A stretch of DNA of 64,000 bases from Methylobacterium sp. WL119 (GTDB taxonomy: Bacteria; Pseudomonadota; Alphaproteobacteria; Rhizobiales; Beijerinckiaceae), in NCBI RefSeq assembly GCF_008039875.1, contig NZ_VRUU01000011.1, positions 19,566 through 83,565 of the forward strand. The letters run 5' to 3'. A program made the translations under genes and the position numbers. A model generated the notes under the pieces. It had not been told where the DNA came from and searched no databases. It saw only the letters and a list, made by a program, of their open reading frames with translations. Below, piece after piece: positions 1 to 8,515 of the stretch; position 1 is the first letter of the stretch; each line of letters opens with the position of its first letter.

Positions 1-138
1 CTATATGTGGAATTCTCGCAAGTTCATTTCTGGCGGCGCATCCCGGAACTGCCAGAGTATATCACACTCTTGGGGTCGTAGATAGGTCCAGCAGAATACC
101 TTTATAGAATAAAAACAATTTCTTTAGTAATTAAAATT

Positions 139-993
139 TTATTTTGGCATGCGAGCGAGTAATTCGTGTTTTAATCGCGGATCGACAGTTAAATCCGATT
201 GATTTATAATCATACTTGCGAGTTGCCTAGAGTTTCCTCGAAAATTATATTTTGACTGCATGACGAGAAGCAAGAACTGCATTAGATAGTCTTTTCCCGA
301 AATTAGGCGGCTATCTACCGCTCCTTTTTGTAATAGCTCATTGATCACCGCGCTTCGTGCGCGCTTTATATCAGCTAGCGATCCTAAAGTTCTGAGATGC
401 AAGTATATTTCACGAATTCGATTTATCAACAATCTGTTGTCCACTACAAGCTTCTGACGGTCAATCAATCGAATCAATGAATATCCCACGGTTTCACACG
501 TCGCATTCATCCGCATGCAGATAGCGTACAATATAAAAAGTGGTTTGATGTCACTCTCAAACGTAGCAAACATCGTTGCGGGCAAGCTTTGAACAATTTC
601 CGCATGACTTTTTTCCGGAGCCAGAATTTTTGCCGTGTCAAGGACCGCCGCGTAATGCCACGCAAAATTCTCTATCGAATAACAATTAAGGTAATATAAA
701 TCCTTAATTTCTGCTAATCCGGCTGAAAACCAATCGAAATCACCATCAACCAAGAAAAATCTCTTCCTTGCACCGTCATTCTGGAGGCGCAGCGCTTCTC
801 TAACAACGTTTGCTTTGCTGCCAAGTGGCGTGACTGCTGCTAGCCGAATAGCTCCGCCAAAAACTTTTCGGACGATCATTTCGTATAGGCCGACAAGGGT
901 CCGGTCTTCGACGTAAATGTCTATATCATTGGAGGTACTATATAAGGCGGCGTAAGCTGCCATTGCTCCATCGGAAAACCTGAAATTGCTCAT
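139..993 (-). CDS. DUF4435 (TOPRIM-like) protein, AriB-like effector of a PARIS-type defence pair
   Basis: A 284-residue protein with the pattern of DUF4435/TOPRIM-like nucleases: an acidic residue in IYVED (E29), an acidic FFLVDGDFD motif (about residues 79-87) and NCYSIENF (about 104-111). In the family these acidic residues bind metal. The gene follows an AAA ATPase gene with a one-base TAATG overlap (stop TAA at 995-993, start ATG at 993-991), so the two are translationally coupled. In PARIS systems an ATPase (AriA) holds a DUF4435 nuclease (AriB) and releases it on phage infection to cleave host tRNA. Assignment to PARIS is inferred from the gene pair and motifs. A generic OLD-like ATPase/TOPRIM pair is the alternative. 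Codon use is more AT-rich than the core genes, as expected for acquired DNA. Confidence 0.75.
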   Translation of the reverse strand: MSNFRFSDGAMAAYAALYSTSNDIDIYVEDRTLVGLYEMIVRKVFGGAIRLAAVTPLGSKANVVREALRLQNDGARKRFFLVDGDFDWFSAGLAEIKDLYYLNCYSIENFAWHYAAVLDTAKILAPEKSHAEIVQSLPATMFATFESDIKPLFILYAICMRMNATCETVGYSLIRLIDRQKLVVDNRLLINRIREIYLHLRTLGSLADIKRARSAVINELLQKGAVDSRLISGKDYLMQFLLLVMQSKYNFRGNSRQLASMIINQSDLTVDPRLKHELLARMPK

Positions 994-2399
994 TACGATA
1001 GTGGGATCAGACGATCGGTACGATTGAATACAATCTCTGGGGAATGTGTTGCAAGAATCATCTGAGTATCAGGGCTTGCCTTACGGATAGAGGGTACAAA
1101 CTGCCTTTGCCACTTAAGGTGTAAAGAAAGCTCTGGTTCGTCAATGAGTAGAATATTAGCTCCACGCATTTGGCGATTAAATACAAGGTGAGTTATTAAA
1201 ACGAATAACTGTCGCTCCCCTGAACTCAGCGCCGTGATTTCCGATAGGTCTCCAGAAGGAAGGCTTACTTGAACTGAGTTGTTCGTGAACACTAGACTTT
1301 TTCGGGAGTCTTCGAGGAACCCATTTATGATCGATTTATAGCCTTCAATCGGCTCGGAAGCCATTCTTTCATCGTTGTTTGATTTCTCAATTCGACTTAG
1401 AGCACTTTCCATCATAAGCAGGAAAGGCTGCATCTCGAAAAAACGCTTCATAATATTCATGAGAGCATCTGAAGGTATATGTTTAGAGTCTTTTGATCTG
1501 TTTTTTTCAAACCTTCTCATCGCCTTTGATGCGCTAGTATGCAATTCTTCAATTTTATTGAAAAAAGGGACAACTGCCGAGACAATATCTTCGTCAGAAA
1601 TATTAATTTTTACAAGTGCATCGGTAATAGATTCAAACATTTGCTTGTATTTGTCTAATGAAGAGTCGTTCCAATCTTGTCCAGCTTGAATTGGAGAGCC
1701 TTCGGGAATGTGAAACAAAGATAATACAAATTGGTTGCGAAGTTTCTCAAAGATCTTGTTCTTCTTCGCGCTTAGCTCAGAAAGCTCGGCAACGAGGATG
1801 CGTTCGGCTTCCCAAACCGCATCATCGAGCTGCGTGCGAAAATAAGGGTGAACGGTCCTCATGCGAGATGGCGGCACGTGGCTTCCGGATCTCGGCGATT
1901 TATGGGGGTTGTCGAATGGAGTAAGCGTGGTACGGTCAAGGCCTAAGAATATTGGTGCCGGAAGTTTCGATATAGCCAATAAAGCATCATTACTTTCAAT
2001 GTATTTTTGAAGTCTATGGGCTGCTTCGTCAACGTCCATGCCAAGGTAACGATACGATTCATCGGCAGCGTATCGGGAGATCGCAACGATATCTCGGTCT
2101 GAAATGTGGCTACTGCAACTAACTCCGCCCGATATGCTAATATTGATTTCTCCCTCTTGGTACTTTGCGCACGAGATCGACCACGACTGTCCTTCGTGCT
2201 CGAATTCCACACGTAATATATCGAAAGCTGCGCTTGCAAGCCAAACGGGATCAGGTGTCAGCAGAGCAGCAATAGCCCGCAACGTACTTGTTTTACCCGA
2301 ACCATTAATGCCATGCAAAAATGAAACGTCGTCATATAAATTGATGTCAAAATTTAGATAATGATTTAATCCTGCGCAAAAAAACGATCTAAGCTTCAT
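993..2399 (-). CDS. AAA (ABC/SMC-like) ATPase, AriA-like sensor of a PARIS-type defence pair
   Basis: A 468-residue ABC-type ATPase of the AAA_15/OLD-like class. Visible motifs are Walker A GINGSGKTS (residues 30-38), the signature LSSGERQ (391-397), Walker B ILLIDEPE (about 416-422) and the switch histidine in ATHSPE (450-455). Residues between about 80 and 380 form a long helical insert, as in SMC-like ATPases. Length fits AriA (about 450-500 residues). It is the first gene of the pair and overlaps the DUF4435 gene by one base. The ATG at 2397-2399 has no clear Shine-Dalgarno sequence, and the upstream 180 bases are AT-rich, so a promoter there is likely but not defined. A role as infection sensor is inferred from the family. 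Confidence 0.78.
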   Translation of the reverse strand: MKLRSFFCAGLNHYLNFDINLYDDVSFLHGINGSGKTSTLRAIAALLTPDPVWLASAAFDILRVEFEHEGQSWSISCAKYQEGEINISISGGVSCSSHISDRDIVAISRYAADESYRYLGMDVDEAAHRLQKYIESNDALLAISKLPAPIFLGLDRTTLTPFDNPHKSPRSGSHVPPSRMRTVHPYFRTQLDDAVWEAERILVAELSELSAKKNKIFEKLRNQFVLSLFHIPEGSPIQAGQDWNDSSLDKYKQMFESITDALVKINISDEDIVSAVVPFFNKIEELHTSASKAMRRFEKNRSKDSKHIPSDALMNIMKRFFEMQPFLLMMESALSRIEKSNNDERMASEPIEGYKSIINGFLEDSRKSLVFTNNSVQVSLPSGDLSEITALSSGERQLFVLITHLVFNRQMRGANILLIDEPELSLHLKWQRQFVPSIRKASPDTQMILATHSPEIVFNRTDRLIPLS

Positions 2400-2848
2400 G
2401 ATAATTAAATACCATCTGTAAGGTCAACGTCGCGAACGATTGAGCCGCTCTGACGATGATTTAGTTAGAAACTTATCATTTTGCCCAAGTGACGCAAGGC
2501 AAAACACTCATATTGCATAAGTTTCATTTCACCGTTCCGGCGAACGCTTAAAGCCAAAAAATTTCACGCATCCGTCTTAAGTTACTCTAGGAACAGGTTT
2601 AGTTGCGATACGTTCAATGCTCGGAAGTATAGAAATCTGGGAATCAATGATCCGGTGCCTTTCGGGCACGCCACTTCCGTTTCATAGGCAGAAACGGTGA
2701 AATCGAGTGTAGCGGCATAGGTTGAGCCTGCGCTAACCGCCTCGCCCTCTAGCTGTTCCGCATGGTGCAGCGACGAGTTCCAATGCGAAGCACTCAAGAA
2801 AACGGCGAGGCGGAATCGAGCGCAGGACCCTTGGTGCCCTTCTAGGCT
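2400..2848. other. gene-poor spacer in the accessory region
   Basis: About 450 bases with no convincing coding sequence. The short open frames lack family motifs or ribosome binding sites. Bases 2400-2480 are AT-rich and probably carry the promoter of the minus-strand ATPase/DUF4435 operon. Confidence 0.5.
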
Positions 2849-3073
2849 TCAAGACGAATGCAGCATGCCTCTGAGATGGGCCGGCGATAGAATGAGCCCT
2901 TCGCTCGTGGTCACCCAAGGCGTCCCGGTGCCTTCGTTGAGCGCCTTAAGGGCCTCGTCCAGCGCCTCTTGGAGGCTGGGCAGCTCCCTTGGCTCTGTCG
3001 CCTTCGTGCTCATGTCGGTGGGCCATACGGTCAGCGATGCTGGACCAGGGACGGGCTGACGTTGATGCATCAT
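2849..3073 (-). CDS. small hypothetical protein
   Basis: A 74-residue frame, possibly starting at the inner ATG (3013), which would give 54 residues. The C-terminal part (ALDEALKALNEGTGTPWVTT and then a hydrophobic SEGLILSP segment) has the composition of a small soluble helical/strand protein rather than a random frame, and it resembles small orphan proteins common in Methylobacterium accessory regions. No ribosome binding site is obvious before either ATG. I do not recognise a domain; this is a moderate-to-low confidence gene. Confidence 0.4.
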   Translation of the reverse strand: MMHQRQPVPGPASLTVWPTDMSTKATEPRELPSLQEALDEALKALNEGTGTPWVTTSEGLILSPAHLRGMLHSS

Positions 3074-3186
3074 ACTTCTAAGAGGGCCAATTGCTGCCGC
3101 GAGATTGCTGCGATTAAGGCAATATATGGCATGACCACGGCGGAAAAGCCCCTGCGTCGATAGAGCGGGCTAAAACCGCAAACGGT

Positions 3187-4089
3187 TCACCGCCTCCGTC
3201 GTCTGCCAACTGCGAACACCGCAAGCACGCTCACCACGGCTGCGCCTACCAGCAGGGTAGAAGTTCGTGGCGCTGCGACATTCGATCCGCTGAATTCGGG
3301 GAGCCGGCGTTCCAGTCCTGTCGGCCCAAGCAGCCACGAGAGCGAGCGCCGGAGCTGCCACGCAGCGTCGCGGTTGAACCATTGCCCATGTGTGAAGATG
3401 ACCCGATCCGGGTTGTAGGCGACGAGCCGCCAAGCTGCTTGCGTGACCGCTCGATGGTTCATGCGGAGGAGGAGCCGGAGGTAGAGCGGCGCCTTTCCGT
3501 CCGGTGCGACGATCCCGAGGATGCGGGCCAGGGTACGTGACCCGATCGGCAGGAGGGCGCCCTCCAGGTTGATGACGAGGTCCGTGAGGAGGAGCGTCCG
3601 GCTCGGCCGATGGAAGAGACAGACCTCCTTGAACACAGGCCCCGTGACTAGCACTTGGTCAATTTCATCCGCCCAGACGCGAGGCGGCCGGTCCGTCAGC
3701 TCCGCGTCGATCCGAACACCTGAGCGCCGAACCTGTCCCCGATCCGCAAGCCCCGGCACTGCCCAGGTGACTGCGTTCGGGCAAGCCGCCTGCCACTCGC
3801 GGAGAAACATCCAGTGGCCGACGCTCGGGGCCACAAGGTGCTGGACGCGGCCCAGCGCCTCCAAAGCACGCCGGAGGCTCGGGCGGTACGGAACCGGCGA
3901 ATGGAGAAGCAGCTCACCGCCTGTAAGCCGCAGCACCGTCATGCGGATGGGTAGCGGTATGCCTCCCGCATGAACCGGAGCGGCGTCTACGATCCAGACG
4001 CCATCGGCAACCTGCTTCGGCGTATTCAATGGCGGATAGCTGATGTGGTCGGTCACGACATCGATCTCCTGCCTGCTCGCGTTCCCCAT
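3187..4089 (-). CDS. DUF4336 domain-containing protein
   Basis: A 300-residue protein with the pattern of DUF4336, a metallo-beta-lactamase-fold relative: VADGVWIVDAAPV near the N-terminus, PIRMTVLRLTGGELLLHSPVPY (about residues 47-68, quoted in part), then LVAPSVGHW and later FTHGQWF. The typical HxHxDH zinc motif of hydrolases is absent, as is usual for this family. The C-terminus (about 276-299) is one hydrophobic helix followed by a run of arginines, consistent with a tail anchor with the positive side in the cytoplasm. It stands alone on the minus strand without operon partners. The function is unknown. Confidence 0.75.
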   Translation of the reverse strand: MGNASRQEIDVVTDHISYPPLNTPKQVADGVWIVDAAPVHAGGIPLPIRMTVLRLTGGELLLHSPVPYRPSLRRALEALGRVQHLVAPSVGHWMFLREWQAACPNAVTWAVPGLADRGQVRRSGVRIDAELTDRPPRVWADEIDQVLVTGPVFKEVCLFHRPSRTLLLTDLVINLEGALLPIGSRTLARILGIVAPDGKAPLYLRLLLRMNHRAVTQAAWRLVAYNPDRVIFTHGQWFNRDAAWQLRRSLSWLLGPTGLERRLPEFSGSNVAAPRTSTLLVGAAVVSVLAVFAVGRRRRR

Positions 4090-4351
4090 GAAGGAACGTT
4101 AGGCCAGGGCGTTCGGGTCCCGCACGCCCATGCTATGGCGCTCCCGCTTGGAAGGACGAGCGAAACTTTTCGTTCCGGAATGCACAGGCTCTAACCTGTC
4201 ACTCGCACAGATTTCTCCCAGAATGGAATTCCTCTCCCGGAATCGAATTCGTGTCCGCTGCATGTCTAGGGACGCCTGCGGCGTTGGGCGAGAAGTGTCA
4301 GGTTTCGACGAGAAAACCATGCCACCTTGCAGTATTGAACGAAGCCGAAGG

Positions 4352-4444
4352 CGCGAAATCGGGATCGGAAGCGGAGCGAGCGAGCCCATCGCGCCGAGGC
4401 GTGACATCCGAGTGAGGCCCTGGCCGAGGTCGGATGGGGCCATG
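4352..4444 (+). repeat. imperfect direct repeat, copy 1
   Basis: First copy of a roughly 95-base unit beginning CGCGAAATCGGGATCGGAAG and ending CCGAGGTCGGATGGGGCCAT. Compared with copy 2 (4498-4595), the ends are well conserved and the middle diverges. Separation is about 55 bases of AT-rich sequence. It could be a decaying duplicated element or a structured RNA unit; no open frame is shared. Confidence 0.6.
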
Positions 4445-4497
4445 ATCAATTCAACAACATATCTTTTCTCAATTTCAAACATCGAAGACGGACGAAG

Positions 4498-4595
4498 CGC
4501 GAAGCCGGGTTCGTAAGCGGAGCGAACGGACACGCAGCGCGAAGTCGGGACGTCCGGGCGAGGCACTGAAGTGCCGAGGTCGGATGGGCCTATGA
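4498..4595 (+). repeat. imperfect direct repeat, copy 2
   Basis: Second copy of the unit at 4352-4444, beginning CGCGAAGCCGGGTTCGTAAG and ending CCGAGGTCGGATGGGCCTAT. The internal segment CGAGGCACTGAAGTGCCGAG contains a short self-complementary core (GGCACT/AGTGCC), so this copy could fold. Confidence 0.6.
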
Positions 4596-4879
4596 AATCT
4601 GTTCCAAAGTTCAGCTTTTGGATCGGAAATTCGCTCCGATAGAAGCCATACTGGTGACAGGGCATTCTGTCGTTCGCGGCTTCGCCTTCGAACTCCAGAT
4701 GCCTCTGTGCGTGAAGTCACTTGGGACCAACTCGCTTTGCTCGTTGACCCCAAGCAAACATCCCGCCGTTATTCGATAATAACGACATCTATTTAGTGCT
4801 CTAAGCCAATGATTATGACATCTTAAATACATCCAGTATTGCTTCATATAGACATGCACTGGACGGAGTTATTTGATAA

Positions 4880-6382
4880 ATGAAGAACGAAAAGAAGAAG
4901 CCTTGCCTTACAGTGCTGAGTGGCCGAGCAGGCTGTGGCAAGACCCAGCACATGCTGCACGAAATTGCTACGCAGCCCGGCCGTTACGTTCTGGTTGTGC
5001 CGCGTAAAGACTTGCTGGAAGAACATGTCGCCAGCTTGAAGACGATTTCCAGCAGTAATTCGACGTCGCTGAGCGTCAAGCCCATCCATTCCGATCAATC
5101 GACACGAGGAAACATCGCGCGGCGGATCGGTGACGCCCTCCAGGATGCTGCCCAAGATGACCACGTTGCCGTCGTCATTACGCATCAAGCTTTGTTCGAG
5201 TTCGATTCAGAACTCCTCTTCGATTGGAACGTTCGAATTGACGAACTTCCAGATGGAGGTATCGTTTCCGGCAGCATCAATCTCGGCGCGACATGGCAGG
5301 CTCTCGATGCCCGTTATGTTCTTGAACCCAGCGAACGCAAAGGATGGTCTGTGGCCCGTCCCCGTGAGGGCATCGCGCCATTAACCCGCTCAGAGATCAT
5401 GAATGACGTTCACCGAGATGTAGCAAGACTACATCGCGCTCTGACTGCGACTGCCAAGAAGGCGCTTATCAACATTCAGGAATGGAAGGACGCCAGCTTG
5501 AAGAATCGGGCAGTGGATTGGATGTCGATCTGGTCGCCATCAGATCTTGTTGGATGTAGCAGCTTGAGCATGACCGCAGCCAGTTACAAAGGCAGCCTCG
5601 TTGATCACGCAGTGCGCAAGGCCGGCAACATGGACGTAGAGATCCGGGAGATCGATGCCGGTAACAAACGCACCGGGGACCCACAGATCCGAATCCACTA
5701 TTACACCGACCACCTCGGATCGACCAAATGGTGGGCAGAAAAAGAGGGTGTTCGTTGCCTTGTGCGGATCTCCAGGCATCTAGAAGCCACGAAATTTCCT
5801 GGGTTCTGGACCTCCAATGACGCAATCAAGCTGTGCTTTGACGAACGATTTCCGGGCGAATGGTGTTCCCCAAAGCAGGCTGGCAGTAACGGACTTCGCC
5901 ACCATACAGGGTGCGCAATAATATATTCGGCAAAAGCACAGAGTGCGGACGAACCGATTTTAGAACTTCTTGGTCTGAGCCGGGAAGATATTCAGGCTTC
6001 GCGAGAGGACGAAGATGTCTATCAATTTGTGATGCGTGGGGCCATACGTAATCATGATTTTGACGGTCGGTATGACATCTACGTCTATGACCGTTCGCAG
6101 GCAAATCACCTACAAGAACGACTGTCTGAGCAGGGCTTTGCGGATGTCGAACTCATTCCCGTTGTCGATGCCGGGATCATGGATGTCACCCGCCCTAAGC
6201 CTGCGACCAGCAAACGAACCGCCGTAACGGATGCCACCTCGGACGCCGAACATAGAAAGCAGGCGCGGCTTATTGAGCGGAAGCGCGGTAGGGAGCGGCG
6301 CGAAAGCCAGCGCGCCGAGAAGATAGCCGCAGGTAACTATCGCCGCCCAGGACGGCCAAAGAAAGCGTCGGCTTCGGTGTAG
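4880..6382 (+). CDS. P-loop (DEAD-like) ATPase with C-terminal AT-hook
   Basis: A 500-residue protein with an N-terminal Walker A motif SGRAGCGKTQ (residues 14-23) after a short basic leader, and a likely Walker B region in VRIDELPDGG, as in superfamily 1/2 helicases and terminase-like ATPases. The middle 300 residues match nothing I recognise. The last 60 residues are strongly basic and end with RRPGRPKKA, a canonical AT-hook (GRP core) that binds the minor groove of AT-rich DNA. This suggests an ATP-driven DNA-binding protein of plasmid, phage or defence origin. It is alone on its strand with a gene-poor region on either side. I can support the ATPase and AT-hook calls, not a specific function. 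Confidence 0.7.
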   Translation: MKNEKKKPCLTVLSGRAGCGKTQHMLHEIATQPGRYVLVVPRKDLLEEHVASLKTISSSNSTSLSVKPIHSDQSTRGNIARRIGDALQDAAQDDHVAVVITHQALFEFDSELLFDWNVRIDELPDGGIVSGSINLGATWQALDARYVLEPSERKGWSVARPREGIAPLTRSEIMNDVHRDVARLHRALTATAKKALINIQEWKDASLKNRAVDWMSIWSPSDLVGCSSLSMTAASYKGSLVDHAVRKAGNMDVEIREIDAGNKRTGDPQIRIHYYTDHLGSTKWWAEKEGVRCLVRISRHLEATKFPGFWTSNDAIKLCFDERFPGEWCSPKQAGSNGLRHHTGCAIIYSAKAQSADEPILELLGLSREDIQASREDEDVYQFVMRGAIRNHDFDGRYDIYVYDRSQANHLQERLSEQGFADVELIPVVDAGIMDVTRPKPATSKRTAVTDATSDAEHRKQARLIERKRGRERRESQRAEKIAAGNYRRPGRPKKASASV

Positions 6383-6754
6383 GAGACTTCGCAACGTTGG
6401 GAGGCGGCTTTTTGCCTGCCATTCACACCGTTACGGCGCACGGGTTGTCGTAGCCTCCAGCGCGGCCAGCACGTCGATGCCTCGTTTGGTACCCGCCGCG
6501 AGGGGCTCCTTCCAACCCGACCTAGCCATTCAGGTTCGCTGGTGCGATGCACGGAAGCGGACGTTAAGCGGGACGGCTCTGCACGGCCGAAACTGGCCGG
6601 AAACTATCTGACTGCTCACGGAAGAGCAGCGGGCCTGGAGCCAGCGACACAGTACGCTGCTACAAAGGCCATGTGGAGAACGGCTCGCCGAAGAGCGAGC
6701 CGTTCCGTGTTCGCAAATCTCATTAGCTAATGCAGCCTCAAAGCGACTGGCTTG
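6383..6754. other. non-coding spacer with a strong hairpin
   Basis: No convincing gene. The only notable structure is a 10-base perfect stem at 6678-6705 (separate entry), lying between a plus-strand gene and the end of the minus-strand hydrolase. Confidence 0.5.
6678..6705. terminator. perfect hairpin, possible bidirectional terminator
   Basis: GAACGGCTCG (6678-6687) pairs perfectly with CGAGCCGTTC (6696-6705) across an 8-base loop. It lies between the 3' ends of two convergent genes, the position of a shared terminator, but no T-run follows on either side. Assignment as terminator is by position. Confidence 0.45.
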
Positions 6755-7939
6755 TCAGCTACCTGAGGCTTCGTACGCCCGGAGAGCCCTCGTAGCATAG
6801 CGAACTCTAGTTCGGAGATTGGGCGTGAGCGGCTTCTCGAATTGCATTAGGAAGATACTGGTGGCGTCTTCGAGGGTTCTGGACTTTTGTATGTTCGACA
6901 GCACTCTCTTGTAGGACGTATTGAGCTCGTGGCTGAGAAAGGCCAAGTTGCCGTCGTAGGAATCGACACTCAGACCCTTCTCATGACAGAACGAAAAAAA
7001 CTGCTTCCGTCGTGGTCCGGTCCACTGACACCACCCATAACCGCCGGGCGGCCGTATCGGATGCCGCTCCTGTAAGACGGAGAACCCTCCGCACTCGGCT
7101 CCCACATTACCGACGATCCCCGCAGCCTGATCCCGGTTAAGGCCGAAATCCGCTATCAGGTCCGACATGAGATGGGACGCCAGCCGATCAAATGGTCCCA
7201 CGGCATCGCCGGATGCGAACATGAGCTCACTGAAGTACGCTGGATCTGCTCGTGGGTCGCGAGCGCTTTCAAGCTCCTCGACGAGTGGTACGTCCACCTC
7301 CGAGTCTTCCGTCTCAGCTTCGCTCTCCTCTCTGAAACTCACGGCGCCCGCTTCATTTTCAATGCGGGGGGAGCCGTCGTCCATGAATGGCTCTGGAAGA
7401 TCGTTGGTATCCTCATCTTCGACAAGATTTTCATCGAGTTCACCAGCATCCAATTCGGCGAGCCGCATCTCGCCGGCTTGAGCCCTGAGGAAGTATTCTG
7501 TCGCAGTCCGGCCCTTTCCACTCGCGTAGCGAGGGTGAGTTTTGCCTTGAGCTTGATTATCAACAATATTCATCAAATCATCGTTCTTATTGTCGATAAC
7601 AAGATAGATGTGGTCCGCGCCTGCGACGTCGTTCTTTACACTTCGACAGACACCGACGTCACCAGCTACTTGCTTCCCAACCTTAACTCGGCTCCACTTT
7701 CGATTTATGCGGAGCCGATCAGCGAGGTTTTGTGCGCCTCTTGTGACCGGAACATCAATGCCTGCCGCTCGAAGAAATTGGCTCAGTGTCGCCGCACATG
7801 ACTTCGTCGGATACTTGTATCCACTGCCTTTCATTGATTTTGCAGCGGCTGTCTGAACTTTCTTAATCTGGTCAGGATCGGAGCCAATCTTGATCAAAGC
7901 CGAAACATGTTCTGCATCGTTGTTGCGAGAATTTGCCAA
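6755..7939 (-). CDS. two-domain peptidoglycan hydrolase (CHAP/NlpC-like plus phage-tail lysozyme)
   Basis: A 394-residue protein. Residues about 30-150 look like a CHAP/NlpC-type cysteine amidase: KSCAATLSQF supplies a candidate cysteine and GADHIYLVID a candidate histidine, with a VDNQ segment after it. Residues about 150-240 are a strongly acidic linker. Residues about 250-394 match the phage_tail_lysozyme family (GLNRDQAAGIVGNVGAECGG, then GYGWCQWTGPRR), whose glutamate in the GAECGG segment is the likely catalytic acid. No signal peptide is seen, so release would need lysis, a phage tail or a secretion system. No adjacent immunity gene or holin is visible. Phage remnant, tailocin part and secreted effector are all possible. 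Confidence 0.7.
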   Translation of the reverse strand: MANSRNNDAEHVSALIKIGSDPDQIKKVQTAAAKSMKGSGYKYPTKSCAATLSQFLRAAGIDVPVTRGAQNLADRLRINRKWSRVKVGKQVAGDVGVCRSVKNDVAGADHIYLVIDNKNDDLMNIVDNQAQGKTHPRYASGKGRTATEYFLRAQAGEMRLAELDAGELDENLVEDEDTNDLPEPFMDDGSPRIENEAGAVSFREESEAETEDSEVDVPLVEELESARDPRADPAYFSELMFASGDAVGPFDRLASHLMSDLIADFGLNRDQAAGIVGNVGAECGGFSVLQERHPIRPPGGYGWCQWTGPRRKQFFSFCHEKGLSVDSYDGNLAFLSHELNTSYKRVLSNIQKSRTLEDATSIFLMQFEKPLTPNLRTRVRYATRALRAYEASGS

Positions 7940-8515
7940 AGTCGAACCCTCCCGAGTCTATCGCAGTTGAAGCTATCAAAGGTTGGCTACAATTCACAAG
8001 CGTGATGGCACACGATTGGTGGCCGGCTTTGTTTCCGAGGCCCATCTTCGCAGCGGATGTCACAGCTCAGCATTTCGCGATCGTGCCAAGAGCGCGCTAC
8101 GGTCGCCAGCCGTGGAGCGCCGCAATGGCCTTACGCTGACGATTTCCTGGGGGGCCTACGGACCGTTGCTATAAACAGTCACGTCCAATCTGAAGACCGA
8201 CTGCTAGGCGAACGAATTGCTGCGATTCACGCCGCGCGCGCTTTCGCGATCCTTGCTGGCGCATCTGCTTCAGAGATCCGGGGGGGCTGGACGGCCGGAA
8301 TAGGCGCGAAGCCGTCGCGCGTCGCCGTCTGAGCGATAGTCCGGTTACTCGACTTTTTTCTAGAATGCAGACCGGCAGCAAACCACCCCGTTGCGGACTT
8401 CGCAGGTGGGTACCAAGCTCAGATATGGACCACGAGCTTGTCGATGCAACGTTTGCATTCCCGATAGGCGTGAACCTTATCGGCGTTCGAGGCGCAGCCC
8501 TTAACGCTCCGTCTA
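7940..8515. other. non-coding spacer
   Basis: About 575 bases. Several short frames exist on both strands but none has a recognisable motif, ribosome binding site or consistent codon use. I see no gene here. Confidence 0.5.

Larger units (their letters stand above)
4090..4879. other. gene-poor region carrying an imperfect direct repeat pair
   Basis: Nearly 800 bases between DUF4336 and the AT-hook ATPase. The open frames here conflict with one another and show no family motif. The region contains two related copies of about 95 bases (listed separately) and an AT-rich stretch (about 4760-4880) that is the probable promoter region of the plus-strand gene at 4880. Confidence 0.5.

Noticed and set aside
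2582..2797. 71-codon minus-strand frame
   Set aside because: No ribosome binding site, no motif, and the composition matches neighbouring non-coding DNA.
7172..7801. Plus-strand frame of 209 codons opposite the two-domain hydrolase
   Set aside because: The minus-strand protein has two recognisable domains; this frame has none.
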